Positions 1 through 8,294 of a stretch of DNA of 64,000 nucleotides are shown here, one piece after another. The stretch spans positions 62,001 to 126,000 of the forward strand of contig WRMH01000001.1 in the NCBI GenBank assembly GCA_009777235.1. The letters are read 5' to 3'. The notes under the pieces were generated by a model. The model searched no databases. It was not told the origin of the DNA and worked only from the letters and a program-made list of their open reading frames with translations. How positions within the stretch are numbered: the first letter of the stretch is position 1; the number at the start of each line of letters is the position of its first letter. This DNA is from Oscillospiraceae bacterium. GTDB taxonomy: Bacteria; Bacillota; Clostridia; Oscillospirales; Oscillospiraceae. The position numbers were made by a program, and so were the translations under genes.

Positions 1-430
1 AATTCCAGTGAGGGGAATAAAGAATCTCAAACCTCCCCATCAGGGACTCGGTAAGCCCTTTTTGTAGCAGAAGCGAAGATGACCCGGTGAGAACGACTTT
101 TAATGCGGAAAGCAATCTGCCGTCTTCATCCCAAAGGAGCTTGACAATCGACGACCAGCCCTTGATTTTTTGGATTTCATCAATAACAAGAATCGCTTCG
201 CGGGACTTGGCGAGAGCGCGGGCTTGCTCCCATTCGTTTCGCAGCCATTCGGCAGAGTTAAGGCTGGGGTCGTCCGCGCTGACAAAATGCGTTTGCATAT
301 CAAGCTCTTTAAGCGCTTGCAAAACAGCGGTCGTCTTCCCCGTTTGCCTCGGTCCGACCACAATTTGAATAAACCGGCGCGGTTCGTTTAGTCTTTCGGT
401 AAGCTGCGCGACCAATTTTCGTTTGAACAT
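1..430 (-). CDS. AAA-family ATP-binding protein (DUF4143-type), C-terminus off window
   Basis: The reading frame starts at an ATG at 430 behind a GGAGGGAGG ribosome binding site and stays open to base 1, so only the first 143 or so residues are present. A Walker A motif (GPRQTGKTT, about residue 27) and a Walker B motif (LVIDEIQK, about residue 90) are followed by a sensor-like LTGSSSLLL stretch. This arrangement matches the AAA domain of the widespread ATPases that carry DUF4143 at the C-terminus, but that half lies outside the window. The role of the family is poorly known; such genes are often mobile and occur in many copies per genome. No partner gene is next to it; a tRNA fragment and palindromes lie upstream. 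Confidence 0.8.
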   Translation of the reverse strand, partial: MFKRKLVAQLTERLNEPRRFIQIVVGPRQTGKTTAVLQALKELDMQTHFVSADDPSLNSAEWLRNEWEQARALAKSREAILVIDEIQKIKGWSSIVKLLWDEDGRLLSALKVVLTGSSSLLLQKGLTESLMGRFEILYSPHWN

Positions 431-760
431 GAGAACCCTCCCTCCAATCACCTTTACATTTTACTCAGTACGTTTTACTGTTTACTCATTATAAAGGTTG
501 AATGTGAAATTGTCAAGCCGTTTCTCTGTCCTCGTACTGGATTAAGCGTTGCCCGGAATCGCATCGGAATAGAACTTCCCATCCAATACACCCGCCCCCC
601 GGCTAAGGAAGCTAAGGAAAAAACCGAAAAACCCCGCACAGTTCCAGAATACCGGGTAGCACATGGTATGACATGAGCCATTCGATAAATCCAGTAACGG
701 CAGGGCTTTCCGACTATTGCAGACTACTATGGGTTACTACAGAAAACGGGGTGCTTCCTA

Positions 761-804
761 CTCCTAAGGAATAGTTGTGCGTTCGATTCGCGCCGGGGGT
801 GCCA
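761..804 (+). other. 3' half of a tRNA (Arg-CCT-like), probable integration scar
   Basis: From 761 the sequence reads as an anticodon loop ctcctaa, a 3' anticodon strand, a short variable loop, a fully paired T arm (gtgcg 777-781, ttcgatt 782-788, cgcgc 789-793, one G-T pair), a 3' acceptor strand cgggggt, a discriminator G and an encoded CCA (802-804). The matching 5' half (D arm and a gcccccg-like acceptor strand) is not found upstream, so it cannot be a working tRNA. Tyrosine recombinases commonly use the 3' half of tRNA genes as attachment sites, so an attL/attR remnant is the likeliest reading; this is inference. Confidence 0.5.
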
Positions 805-893
805 ACTTTCCCATAAACGCACCAAGTGGTGCGTTTATGGGAAAGTTGCGCTAAAACAGAACTGCAAGGTTCAGTTTTAGCGCAGTTTATTTT
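803..893 (+). terminator. Two adjacent long hairpins, terminator-like
   Basis: Directly after the tRNA remnant is a perfect 22-bp inverted repeat with a 2-nt centre (about 803-848, arms reading caactttcccat... and its complement). It is followed by a second hairpin (about 847-882) with arms gcgctaaaacagaac and gttcagttttagcgc, one mismatch, then cagtttatttt. The second could stop transcription on either strand and lies just beyond the end of the minus-strand operon at 940. The rest of 431-760 shows no gene I can support. Confidence 0.5.
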
Positions 894-939
894 CCGGGCA
901 TCGGCTTTGCGGTATAGACTTTCGGGTTTGCCTTTGTTT

Positions 940-2004
940 TCACCATTTCATGCAAATCCGGTTTGTACCGTCATATGTGTATGTGATGTCGCTGATTAGT
1001 CCTCGGATTATATCGGCTTCCATTCCGGCCGCTTGCGTAACATCTCGCGCCTCGCCCCCGTACGTGACGGTAAGCTCAAATGATTCTTGATTGTCCGGGA
1101 AGCTGAAATATATTCCGACCAAATCTTTTTTGTCAATGAGATTTACCGTGAGCTCTTCCGAGAGCAGCCCCGCTTTGTTGCTGTTCGCCCTTGACAAGGC
1201 GTTTGCGACGCAGAAGTTCAGCAATTCGTTGGTAAGCCCGATGAAGTCAAAGTTTTCGGAGTTTATCTCATGCCGGAAACTCTTGATACGGTGAATGAAC
1301 GCTTTTGTCTTTTCCCGGTTTGGCGCGTCAAAGATGACCTCCGGCGGGCCTTCCTCATAGATGCCGCCCTCGTCCATGTAAAATATCCGATTAGACACGT
1401 TTTTGGCAAATTCCATTTCATGGGTAACGATTACCATCGTCATGCCATCCCTTGCCAGACGCCTTATGACTGCCGTCACCTCTCCCACCATCGTCGGGTC
1501 GAGCGCGCTGGTCGGTTCGTCAAAAAGCATTATGTCCGGCTTCATCGAAAGACACCGCGCAATCGCCACCCTTTGCTTCTGACCGCCGGAAAGCTCATCC
1601 GGGTAGTTATCGGCTTTTTCCGCGAGTCCGACTGTTTTCAAGAGCTCACGCGCCGTCTTTTCCGCCTCGTCTCTTTGCATACCCAGCAGCCTTGTCTGCC
1701 CGATGCACAGATTATCCAATACGCTCATATGGGCAAAGAGATTGAAGTTTTGAAATACCATACCCATTTTTTTGCGAACTTCGTTGATGTTGGTTTTCTT
1801 GTCGTTGAGAACCTTCCCGTCAAATTTTATAGTCCCGCCCGTGGGCTGCTCCAACAGATTCAGGCAGCGCAAAAATGTGCTTTTCCCGCATCCTGACGGC
1901 CCTATTATAGTGATAACCTCGCCTTTTTCTATGGTCGCGCTAACTCCTTTTAGCACCTCAAAACTGCCGTAACTTTTTTTCAAGTCCTGTACAATAATCA
2001 TCAT
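940..2004 (-). CDS. Polar amino-acid ABC transporter ATPase with a C-terminal RsbW-like extension
   Basis: Residues 1-245 are a complete GlnQ/ArtP-class ABC ATPase: Walker [10 protein letters not shown] (about 35-43), Q-loop, signature [13 protein letters not shown] (about 139) and Walker [14 protein letters not shown]. It would energise import of polar amino acids by the fused permease encoded just upstream, whose stop overlaps this start by 4 bases. Family members end near residue 245; this one runs on for about 110 residues. The tail has the pattern [11 protein letters not shown]...[11 protein letters not shown]...[16 protein letters not shown], which resembles the weak HATPase fold of the 196-aa protein in the same operon (compare LVAEEMLSLTA and a similar final strand). 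The fold assignment of the tail is inference; the ATPase call is firm. Confidence 0.88.
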   Translation of the reverse strand: MMIIVQDLKKSYGSFEVLKGVSATIEKGEVITIIGPSGCGKSTFLRCLNLLEQPTGGTIKFDGKVLNDKKTNINEVRKKMGMVFQNFNLFAHMSVLDNLCIGQTRLLGMQRDEAEKTARELLKTVGLAEKADNYPDELSGGQKQRVAIARCLSMKPDIMLFDEPTSALDPTMVGEVTAVIRRLARDGMTMVIVTHEMEFAKNVSNRIFYMDEGGIYEEGPPEVIFDAPNREKTKAFIHRIKSFRHEINSENFDFIGLTNELLNFCVANALSRANSNKAGLLSEELTVNLIDKKDLVGIYFSFPDNQESFELTVTYGGEARDVTQAAGMEADIIRGLISDITYTYDGTNRICMKW

Positions 2005-4253
2005 TTGTCCCTCCTCAAACGCTTGTTAGTCTTGCGGTTTATGAGGTTAAGCAGATAAATCATGATTGACGCCGTAATCAGGTATATCAACGCCACCATG
2101 ATCAGCGGGAAGAAGGCGTCGTATGTGCGGCTGCGTATGATGTCGCCGGCCTTTGTCAAGTCTACGACGGCGATATAACCAACGACTGCGGTCATCTTGA
2201 ACATGGAAATAAATTCGGACATATATACCGGAAACGCCACGCGAACCGCTTGGGGGAACGTCACCGTAAAGAATGCCCCGACCTTAGAAAAGCCCATGCT
2301 CCGCGCCGCCTCGACTTGCCCTTTGTCCACCGTCAAAATCGCGGCCCGTATAATCTCGCCTATGAACGCGGCGCCGTTTGCCCCAAACGCGATAACGGCA
2401 ACTGTCACGCCTCCGATGGTGGTTTTCGCGAAAATCACATAAAACGTGATCATCAGCAATACCACTATGGGCGTGCCTCGCAGAACGGTGATATATATAT
2501 TGCCAAAGACGTTGAGTATACGGTTTTTGCTCATTCTAAGGCCGCAGACGCCAAATCCGAGCAGCGTCGCGAGAGCGAAAGATAAAATCGTGATGACCAT
2601 GCTCACCTGTAAGCCTTCAAGGATCATTTTCCATCGGTTTTCATGGATAAGGTTTCGTTCAAAGCTGGCTTTTAAGCTCTGCCAAAAGCCTGTGCTTTCC
2701 GCCGACCCGTCAGCTGCCGCGCCGTCAAGCACGGCACTTTCCTTGCGTACTGTGACCAAAATCCCTTCCCTGAAAACCGCGTCTGAAAAATCAACCGCCT
2801 GCTTGCGCTCATCGGTGACAGCAATAATCGCACCGGCAAAATCAATCCTACCCGATTGAACGGCAGGAATGATTCCGGCAAAGTCCATCAGTTGGATTTC
2901 AAGCTCCATATCCATGTACTCGGCAAAACGGTAGCCTAACTCAATCTCAAACCCCACAGGCTTTCCGTCTTGAATATACCCAAAAACGTCGTTGTTGCCT
3001 GTGTTAGCGAATACGAGCTTTCCGTTATTGCCGATGTTTGGAAAATCGGGCATGGGAGGCGCGTCAAAGGTATTTATCCAACGTTCCGTCATATCATCAT
3101 AAGTGCCGTCCGCATGAATCTCCCGCAAAAAATCGTTGAAAGATTCCCTAAGCTCCGAGTTATTTTTTCCGAATACAAAAGCCTGGTCAACTTCATGAAT
3201 GGCAGGGAAAAGGGGCATAAGGTCAGGATATATTACTTTGAACCTTTCGGACAAAACGCGGCCCGTAAAGGTGGCGTCAACCTTTCCTTGCCGAAGAGCC
3301 AGTACGGTTTCCGGGCTTGTGTTGAAATGCACTTGTATTGCATCGGGGATATTTTCATTGAGCACTGTGTCCCATATAGAGCCTGTTATTATGGCGAAGG
3401 CTTTCCCCGCGAAATCCTCGGCGCGGAAAACATTCGCGCTCTCATTTTTCTTGGTAATCAGTACCGCGCCGCCCGAACAGTACGGCTCGGAAAAACTGAC
3501 ACTCTCGCCCCTCTCTTTGTTAATGATGAACAGACCCGCCGCAAAATCGGCTTTTCCGGAATTTACGTAAGGAATCAACGCATCCCACGCCATGAGTTGG
3601 ATGTCTATATCCATGTCCATATATTCGGCAAATCGCACAGCAATCTCGATGTCAAAACCCTCCGCCCGATTGTCCACTATATAGCCAAACGGCTCCATCT
3701 CTCCGGCACTGGCAAAAGTGAGGATTCCGTTATTCCCACTGAGTACAATCTCCGGCATAGGCGGAGAGTTTGCGGTATCAAGCCAACGCTTTGTCATGTC
3801 GGCATGAACGCCGTTTTCTTTAATTTCCCGCAAAAAGTCGTTGAACTTCAACCGCAGAGTGTCATTTTCTCCGTTAAAGACAACACCGAAATCATACTGT
3901 GCGAAAGACGGATATATGATTTCCATTTCGGGATTCAATAAAACCCATTTTCGCGCCATTGGTTCATCCAATATCAAGGCGTCAGCTCTGCCATTTTTCA
4001 CCATTTCCATTGCTTCATGCTCATAGATGCAATGAACCGGTATAAAGGAGCCGACATTTTCCTCAAACATTATGTCGAAAGCCTCTCCGGTGGCAAACGC
4101 AATGCGCTTCCCTATGAAATCCTCGGCTGCATACGTGCCGGACTCGGCAGGGGACACGCTTACTTCGGGCTCTTGCAAATTATCCTCTCCGAAACACCCT
4201 GTGAGTGTCAGCAAAAGCAGGGGAACAAGCAAAAACAATCTTCTTTTTTTCAC
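2001..4253 (-). CDS. Lipoprotein fusion: tandem SBP_bac_3 lobes plus amino-acid ABC permease
   Basis: A 750-aa fusion starting at GTG 4253 behind GAGGAAAG. It begins with a lipoprotein signal peptide with lipobox LTGC (about residues 17-20). Residues about 40-165 look like the second lobe of a family-3 solute-binding protein, about 170-275 a first lobe, 275-395 a second lobe, and 400-510 another first lobe, so the lobes appear in circularly shifted order. After a linker, residues about 535-745 form a HisM/GlnP-type inner-membrane permease with several membrane segments and the EAA-like loop [20 protein letters not shown]. Together with the ATPase downstream this makes a complete importer tethered to the membrane. 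The ligand is not predictable beyond a polar amino acid or similar small molecule. Confidence 0.88.
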   Translation of the reverse strand: MKKRRLFLLVPLLLLTLTGCFGEDNLQEPEVSVSPAESGTYAAEDFIGKRIAFATGEAFDIMFEENVGSFIPVHCIYEHEAMEMVKNGRADALILDEPMARKWVLLNPEMEIIYPSFAQYDFGVVFNGENDTLRLKFNDFLREIKENGVHADMTKRWLDTANSPPMPEIVLSGNNGILTFASAGEMEPFGYIVDNRAEGFDIEIAVRFAEYMDMDIDIQLMAWDALIPYVNSGKADFAAGLFIINKERGESVSFSEPYCSGGAVLITKKNESANVFRAEDFAGKAFAIITGSIWDTVLNENIPDAIQVHFNTSPETVLALRQGKVDATFTGRVLSERFKVIYPDLMPLFPAIHEVDQAFVFGKNNSELRESFNDFLREIHADGTYDDMTERWINTFDAPPMPDFPNIGNNGKLVFANTGNNDVFGYIQDGKPVGFEIELGYRFAEYMDMELEIQLMDFAGIIPAVQSGRIDFAGAIIAVTDERKQAVDFSDAVFREGILVTVRKESAVLDGAAADGSAESTGFWQSLKASFERNLIHENRWKMILEGLQVSMVITILSFALATLLGFGVCGLRMSKNRILNVFGNIYITVLRGTPIVVLLMITFYVIFAKTTIGGVTVAVIAFGANGAAFIGEIIRAAILTVDKGQVEAARSMGFSKVGAFFTVTFPQAVRVAFPVYMSEFISMFKMTAVVGYIAVVDLTKAGDIIRSRTYDAFFPLIMVALIYLITASIMIYLLNLINRKTNKRLRRDK

Positions 4254-4319
4254 TTAGTCTTTCCTCATTTATACCATGTAGTAAGCCGCCGCCCAAAGAG
4301 GCGGCAGCTTGCGGTTTTG

Positions 4320-4910
4320 TTAAAATTCCATTATAACGATCATTTCCGCCTTTTTATTCCGCGCGCCGATGATTACTTCTTTTGCGAGAGTTTCTATTAT
4401 GGATTTTTCTAATCCGTCCCATTCTTCTTTGTCTGTTTTAGTTGACGCTAAAGATGCCGCGTTTAATTCATCACGGTATGTTGTCAGCGAAAAATACGGC
4501 ATTAGCCCTATGTTCTCGTAGACCATGCGGTCGTAATATGGGATGTAAATTCGTTCAAACTCGCCGCTGTCCGTAAGCAGGCTTTCAAAAATGCCGCTGA
4601 TTTTGCCAAAAAATCCTTGAGTCGCTTTGTTTTTCCCACTCGTAGAAAGAGACAGCATTTTCTCCTTTTTGCTTTGATTCACAACTGTTTCTGCTGTAAG
4701 ACAGAGTGTGAAACGGTTTTCGTCGCTTTCTACATAAAACTCGTATTTTAAGTCGTCGAACAGCCGTGCAGTCAAAGAAAGCATCTCCTCGGCAACCAGA
4801 CGGAGTCTGCTCGCGGACACTGTGGATAATTTGCAAAACTGACCGATTCTGTCCATTTCCGTGAGGATTGTTTCTATTTTTTGCTTTTCGGTGTAAATAT
4901 CAGATTTCAT
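4320..4910 (-). CDS. RsbW-like (HATPase fold) regulatory protein, divergent
   Basis: A 196-aa soluble protein between a STAS gene and the ABC fusion. It has no easily named catalytic motif, but RLRLVAEEMLSLTARL near residues 36-52 sits where the N-box helix of anti-sigma-type ATPases would be. An alternating strand region (YEFYVESDENRFTLCL) and the final strand EVIIGARNKKAEMIVIMEF also fit a GHKL core. The canonical N-box Asn and the DxGxG motif are not evident, so ATP binding or kinase activity is doubtful. Position next to a STAS antagonist suggests a partner-switching role. The tail of the operon's ABC ATPase looks like a second copy of the same fold. Function is inferred from context only. 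Confidence 0.55.
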   Translation of the reverse strand: MKSDIYTEKQKIETILTEMDRIGQFCKLSTVSASRLRLVAEEMLSLTARLFDDLKYEFYVESDENRFTLCLTAETVVNQSKKEKMLSLSTSGKNKATQGFFGKISGIFESLLTDSGEFERIYIPYYDRMVYENIGLMPYFSLTTYRDELNAASLASTKTDKEEWDGLEKSIIETLAKEVIIGARNKKAEMIVIMEF

Positions 4911-5020
4911 TTTTATAACCTGTCCTTTCTATCCGCTTATGACATCAACGACCAATGACAGACCGTAAAAATGATGCAAAGCTTTGTTTTCTCGAAGCAA
5001 GAGCCGCTTGCTGTCAAATA

Positions 5021-5320
5021 TTATACGATTGTTAAAATACCGGAAAAGCCCGTGATTTCAAAAACTTCCATCACCTCCGGCAAGATGTTTTTGAGCGTCA
5101 TGGTTTTGCCGTTTACTTTGACATTTTTCTCGCCCGACAACAGAACGCGCAAGCCTGCCGAGGAAACGTAATCCACCGCCGCAAAATCCAGTTCGATTTT
5201 CTCGGACGATGAAATAGTTTCCGTCAGTATTTCCTGCAGCTTAGGTGATGTGGCGGTATCTAACCGTCCGGTCAGGGTCAAGACGCAGATGTCTCCGTTT
5301 TGTGCTTTATCGATTTCCAT
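5021..5320 (-). CDS. STAS-domain anti-sigma-factor-antagonist-like protein
   Basis: The 99 residues are a single STAS domain of SpoIIAA/RsbV type: an N-terminal strand GDICVLTLTGRLDTATSP and the phospho-acceptor loop DYVSSAGLRVLL near residues 49-60, with the serine pair where RsbW-type kinases phosphorylate. Family members switch partners between an anti-sigma factor and sigma depending on phosphorylation. No sigma factor is nearby; the gene is first in an operon with a divergent RsbW-like protein and an amino-acid ABC importer. A good promoter lies 60-85 bases upstream. Confidence 0.85.
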   Translation of the reverse strand: MEIDKAQNGDICVLTLTGRLDTATSPKLQEILTETISSSEKIELDFAAVDYVSSAGLRVLLSGEKNVKVNGKTMTLKNILPEVMEVFEITGFSGILTIV

Positions 5321-5378
5321 AGCTTTCTTCTCTTTCTCTTTTTTATTTCCAAGGCTTTGTTATCCCTGTTTTTACGCA

Positions 5379-5407
5379 ATTGTATCACATGGCAAGGCAC
5401 TGGTCAA
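5379..5407 (-). promoter_or_regulatory. Predicted sigma-A promoter of the STAS/ABC operon
   Basis: On the minus strand TTGACC (5402-5407) is followed by a 17-bp spacer and TACAAT (5379-5384). Transcription would start near 5372, giving a leader of roughly 50 bases before the STAS start codon. Confidence 0.6.
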
Positions 5408-5560
5408 TAGGCGTCATTATGCTTGGAAATTTTTATGCTGCGTGGCCTTTTTGCAAGATATACAACCTCTATGCGAATCAAATTCCGAAATCTGTATTTG
5501 AACAAATGAATAAATAATATACGTATACAGATACGATGACCCCGTTAGAAACGCCTTTGC

Positions 5561-6925
5561 CTATGGTGTGAGTGCGCGGTAAACCGCCGTTGTAACATTA
5601 CTGTCGGTGTCATTAAATATATACGTCGTCCCGTCTTGTATCTTTATCACTAAAAACGGCGGGTTTTGAGGAAGCATACAGACCGTTACAGCACCATAGC
5701 CTCTCGCGTTAAAATTTCCCTTGTATAAATTCTCAAAGTTGCTTCCGTTTGTTTTAGTCATGACAGGCAGTTCAAATATAAGCTCAACAGAGTCAATCTC
5801 GCCTAACGGAAAACTATACGCGATTCTTGTGTGCTCCACAGTAAACATTGACCCGTCAATGACAAGATTTACAGGCGTTCTTTCCTCTGTCAGCATCCAC
5901 AAGCCGAGAAAGGGCATAGCGACGATAATCAATGCCGTGAAAAACATAAGCACTTTACCTGCGGGTTTGGCGACATTCATAGACATATTCATGCCGATGC
6001 GGTCGTTGACAAGGAATTGTTTGTCGTTAGGATTATAATAAATTAACCCCAAAAACCAGTATTCATCCTCGTCGGCATATACATCGCCCGTATCCGAAGC
6101 GGTGAGCTTTTGCTGTGCGGCGCGTGTGGCAAACTCGGTTTGAAGTGAAATAATTATTATTATAACGGAATATACGAGCGTAGCAATCAAAATGCCCGTT
6201 TCGTTAACCGCAAACGCCCATACCGCAAGGTTGTATGCCGCCGTAATCCACGAGGCGATAATCCAGAACTTACCCCAGTTGTACCGGCGAACGCGGGTCA
6301 GCGCCATGGTGAGCGTCAGGTCCTCGTTAAAAACTTCGGCGCGTATGTGGTAAATGATATAATATAGCCCCCAAAACAATGCAACCGTACCCGCAAATGT
6401 CAGATATATAGGCATAAGCATAGCGTTTGCTTTGCCGCCGACAAGCAAAACATAGAGAACAGGCACAAGTGAGACGGCGAGCGCAAGTAAAAACCAGATG
6501 TTGTTAATCTTGTATACGGGGATTCCTGCGAGCTTAACTTCTGCAAGCCTCTGTCCCGCTACAGAGCTGCGCCATCCTCTTTCATTTTTGAGTGTCATAA
6601 GCCTGCCTCGATGTACGGCAAACACAATCGGATGCGCAACAACAAGCAGTACCATCCACGTCATATACCAAGTCATTGCCACGCCAAAGGAGCTCATAAA
6701 AAACGGCGGCACGAGCAATGGAATGAGCAAAAGTGTGGCAATGCCAAGCCATTTCTTGAACGAATCGCAAATGGAAGTAACGTCAGGGTCGGTTTGCGCC
6801 TCGACAGGCAAAGTTGTTCCGATGATAATATTCTTTTTCGGTTTTATCGTGTTTCTCATCATAATGTAAATAAGCGGTAATATCGGCGCAAAACTCGCCG
6901 CCATAATAATATTAAGTAGCATCAT
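5561..6925 (-). CDS. DUF5808-containing multi-pass membrane protein
   Basis: I start the gene at ATG 6925, behind GGAGG and overlapping the GntR gene by 14 bases; an earlier in-frame ATG at 6982 lacks this site. The 454-aa product has about ten hydrophobic segments, then a soluble loop DEYWFLGLIYYNPNDKQF (about residue 290) that is the hallmark of DUF5808, two more membrane segments, and a C-terminal PH-like beta region (VNLVIDGSMFTVEHTRIAYS...). GntR/YtrA regulators are commonly paired with such proteins in Firmicutes, where the pair has been linked to envelope stress, but the molecular role is unknown. Confidence 0.8.
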   Translation of the reverse strand: MMLLNIIMAASFAPILPLIYIMMRNTIKPKKNIIIGTTLPVEAQTDPDVTSICDSFKKWLGIATLLLIPLLVPPFFMSSFGVAMTWYMTWMVLLVVAHPIVFAVHRGRLMTLKNERGWRSSVAGQRLAEVKLAGIPVYKINNIWFLLALAVSLVPVLYVLLVGGKANAMLMPIYLTFAGTVALFWGLYYIIYHIRAEVFNEDLTLTMALTRVRRYNWGKFWIIASWITAAYNLAVWAFAVNETGILIATLVYSVIIIIISLQTEFATRAAQQKLTASDTGDVYADEDEYWFLGLIYYNPNDKQFLVNDRIGMNMSMNVAKPAGKVLMFFTALIIVAMPFLGLWMLTEERTPVNLVIDGSMFTVEHTRIAYSFPLGEIDSVELIFELPVMTKTNGSNFENLYKGNFNARGYGAVTVCMLPQNPPFLVIKIQDGTTYIFNDTDSNVTTAVYRALTP

Positions 6926-7298
6926 TGTTATTTTCCTCCTCACATTTATATGCTTTGATACAGATGTCAAGCCACTCGTCACTTGACATGCCTGAGAGCT
7001 TTGCCGACGCGGCAGGCAACCGCAGCTCGCCGAGTACCTTATCCGCTGTGGTTACGCTTTTGCCCCCCGCAATCACCGTGCCGCCCCTGCGGTCTGTTGA
7101 GATATGCCCCTCGCTTTTCAGGAATTGATAAGCCTTGTTGACGGTCATCACGTTGACCCCTGTTTCGATTGCTAAAGCGCGTACTGTCGGCAGTTTTTCG
7201 CCGACACTGAGCTTTCCGCTTGCTATGCCTAATACAATTTGGTCGTGTATTTGCCGATAAATCGGCGTTTCGATTGTAAAATCTAACTGCAGCAACAT
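6912..7298 (-). CDS. GntR-family transcriptional regulator, YtrA subfamily
   Basis: This 128-aa protein has an N-terminal winged helix (PIYRQIHDQIVLGIASGKL, then VRALAIETGVNVMTVNKAYQ at about 43-62) and a short C-terminal helical tail, the size and layout of YtrA-type GntR repressors. It starts at ATG 7298 after AAAGGAGGGG. It is translationally coupled to the DUF5808 membrane protein downstream. A 17-bp inverted repeat sits inside the spacer of its own promoter, so autorepression is likely. Confidence 0.88.
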   Translation of the reverse strand: MLLQLDFTIETPIYRQIHDQIVLGIASGKLSVGEKLPTVRALAIETGVNVMTVNKAYQFLKSEGHISTDRRGGTVIAGGKSVTTADKVLGELRLPAASAKLSGMSSDEWLDICIKAYKCEEENNNDAT

Positions 7299-7353
7299 GT
7301 ATCTCCCCTCCTTTCGTTCTCTGTTGTTTCATTATGTATCTGTTGATGTACTT

Positions 7354-7382
7354 ATATTAGCACAACTAATACATATTGTCAA
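7354..7382 (-). promoter_or_regulatory. Promoter with embedded GntR operator
   Basis: The minus strand carries TTGACA (7377-7382), a 17-bp spacer and TAATAT (7354-7359). Within the spacer and -10 box is a perfect inverted repeat, TATTAG-CACAA-CTAATA (7355-7371). A repressor bound there would block polymerase directly. It lies 56-85 bases upstream of the GntR start codon. Confidence 0.7.
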
Positions 7383-7416
7383 CAAGAATTTACTGGTCTG
7401 TGTAAGAATTTACAGG

Positions 7417-8184
7417 TCAAATAATTTCACCTCTGATTTTCCAGCCGTCTATATTAAATCCGCCAATGGAATCTAAAAAATAGTCATTTAATTCAGTTAT
7501 ACTTTTATACATTATTTCATTTTCATTTTTTATCATACATTTTTTTAGTTTATCTAATAAAGCATAGTCATTAATTTTCTTTAAATCTTTGCTTAGACAA
7601 TATTTTTCATCAAAAATATATTGGTATATTTTGGTCTTTGGCGATAATTGTATTCCATTAATCTTACCATAAGAATAAATAATATGATCCAATAGTATGT
7701 AATACAAATACTGAAATTCGTCTGAATTATATTCATAAGCCCTTTTTAGCTGGTCGTAATAATGGCTTGTGGAATATTTTATCATCTCTATTTCAAAATT
7801 ACCTATAGGCTCTATAGGTCTATTGGCAACCAGATATGCTTTTTCTTTCAGTTGTTTCAAAATACCCGTCTTATCAAATATTTCTTTACCATTTAATATT
7901 ATTGAAATTATCCATATTAGTTTATATTCTTCTATTTCCCGTATGATTACCTTTGGGGGGTTAATAAAATATTCAAATACATAATTTGAAAATATTTTGC
8001 TGCCCTGTTCTCTCCAATTTAGTTTATCTGAAGAAACTATAAAAATGTCTATGTCAGAATATTTATTTTGATTTCCTTGTGCATAACTGCCATAAAGCAT
8101 TGCAGCCTGAATATTATCATCTGCTATATAAGGCTGTAAAAATGAATTAATAACATTTTCGATTTTTTCCATAGTGTTTCCCAT
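7417..8184 (-). CDS. MNT-type nucleotidyltransferase domain protein
   Basis: About 255 aa. The nucleotidyltransferase motif LYGSYAQGNQNKYSDIDIFI (about residues 30-50) has the GS and DxD residues of the polymerase-beta superfamily; the C-terminal two thirds is helical and resembles stand-alone aminoglycoside-nucleotidyltransferase-like proteins rather than the short MNT antitoxins. The start is uncertain: TTG 8193, ATG 8184 and ATG 8172 are all in frame and none has a strong ribosome binding site. Base composition is clearly richer in A/T than in the flanking genes, with many AT-ending codons, suggesting acquisition. Substrate unknown. Confidence 0.75.
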   Translation of the reverse strand: MGNTMEKIENVINSFLQPYIADDNIQAAMLYGSYAQGNQNKYSDIDIFIVSSDKLNWREQGSKIFSNYVFEYFINPPKVIIREIEEYKLIWIISIILNGKEIFDKTGILKQLKEKAYLVANRPIEPIGNFEIEMIKYSTSHYYDQLKRAYEYNSDEFQYLYYILLDHIIYSYGKINGIQLSPKTKIYQYIFDEKYCLSKDLKKINDYALLDKLKKCMIKNENEIMYKSITELNDYFLDSIGGFNIDGWKIRGEII

Positions 8185-8231
8185 TTTATCCAATTCTTTT
8201 ATGATTTTTTCTGAGAGAAGTGCAGCATTTC

Positions 8232-8281
8232 CAATCGTTTGAGGAATTCTTTAATTTTTAAAGAATTCCTCCCTGCGATTG
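8232..8281 (-). terminator. Long palindrome, probable terminator of the AI-2E-family gene
   Basis: A perfect 14-bp stem with a 3-nt loop (8241-8271, arms gaggaattctttaa and complement) is flanked by a further pairing block caatcg (8232-8237) with cgattg (8276-8281). It begins 13 bases past the stop at 8295. The central A/T-rich tip replaces a classical U tract, so strength is uncertain. Confidence 0.5.
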
Positions 8282-8294
8282 TTTACATTGCTCT

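Noticed and set aside
475-681. 68-codon minus-strand frame between the AAA ATPase and the tRNA remnant
   Set aside because: No similarity to any family I know and no good ribosome binding site.
754-771. Anticodon-like hairpin ttcct-actccta-aggaa as part of a whole tRNA
   Set aside because: The base before the would-be anticodon is C instead of the invariant T, and no D arm or 5' acceptor strand is present upstream.
1270-1896. 208-codon plus-strand frame opposite the ABC ATPase
   Set aside because: Mirror frame of conserved ATPase motifs; no ribosome binding site or domain.
2970-3941. 323-codon plus-strand open frame opposite the SBP/permease fusion
   Set aside because: It is the antisense shadow of a well-supported gene with a signal peptide, domains and operon overlap. 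The translation has no recognisable domain.
4815-4835. Single DnaA-box-like TGTGGATAA
   Set aside because: One copy inside a coding region; no cluster, so no support for an origin here.
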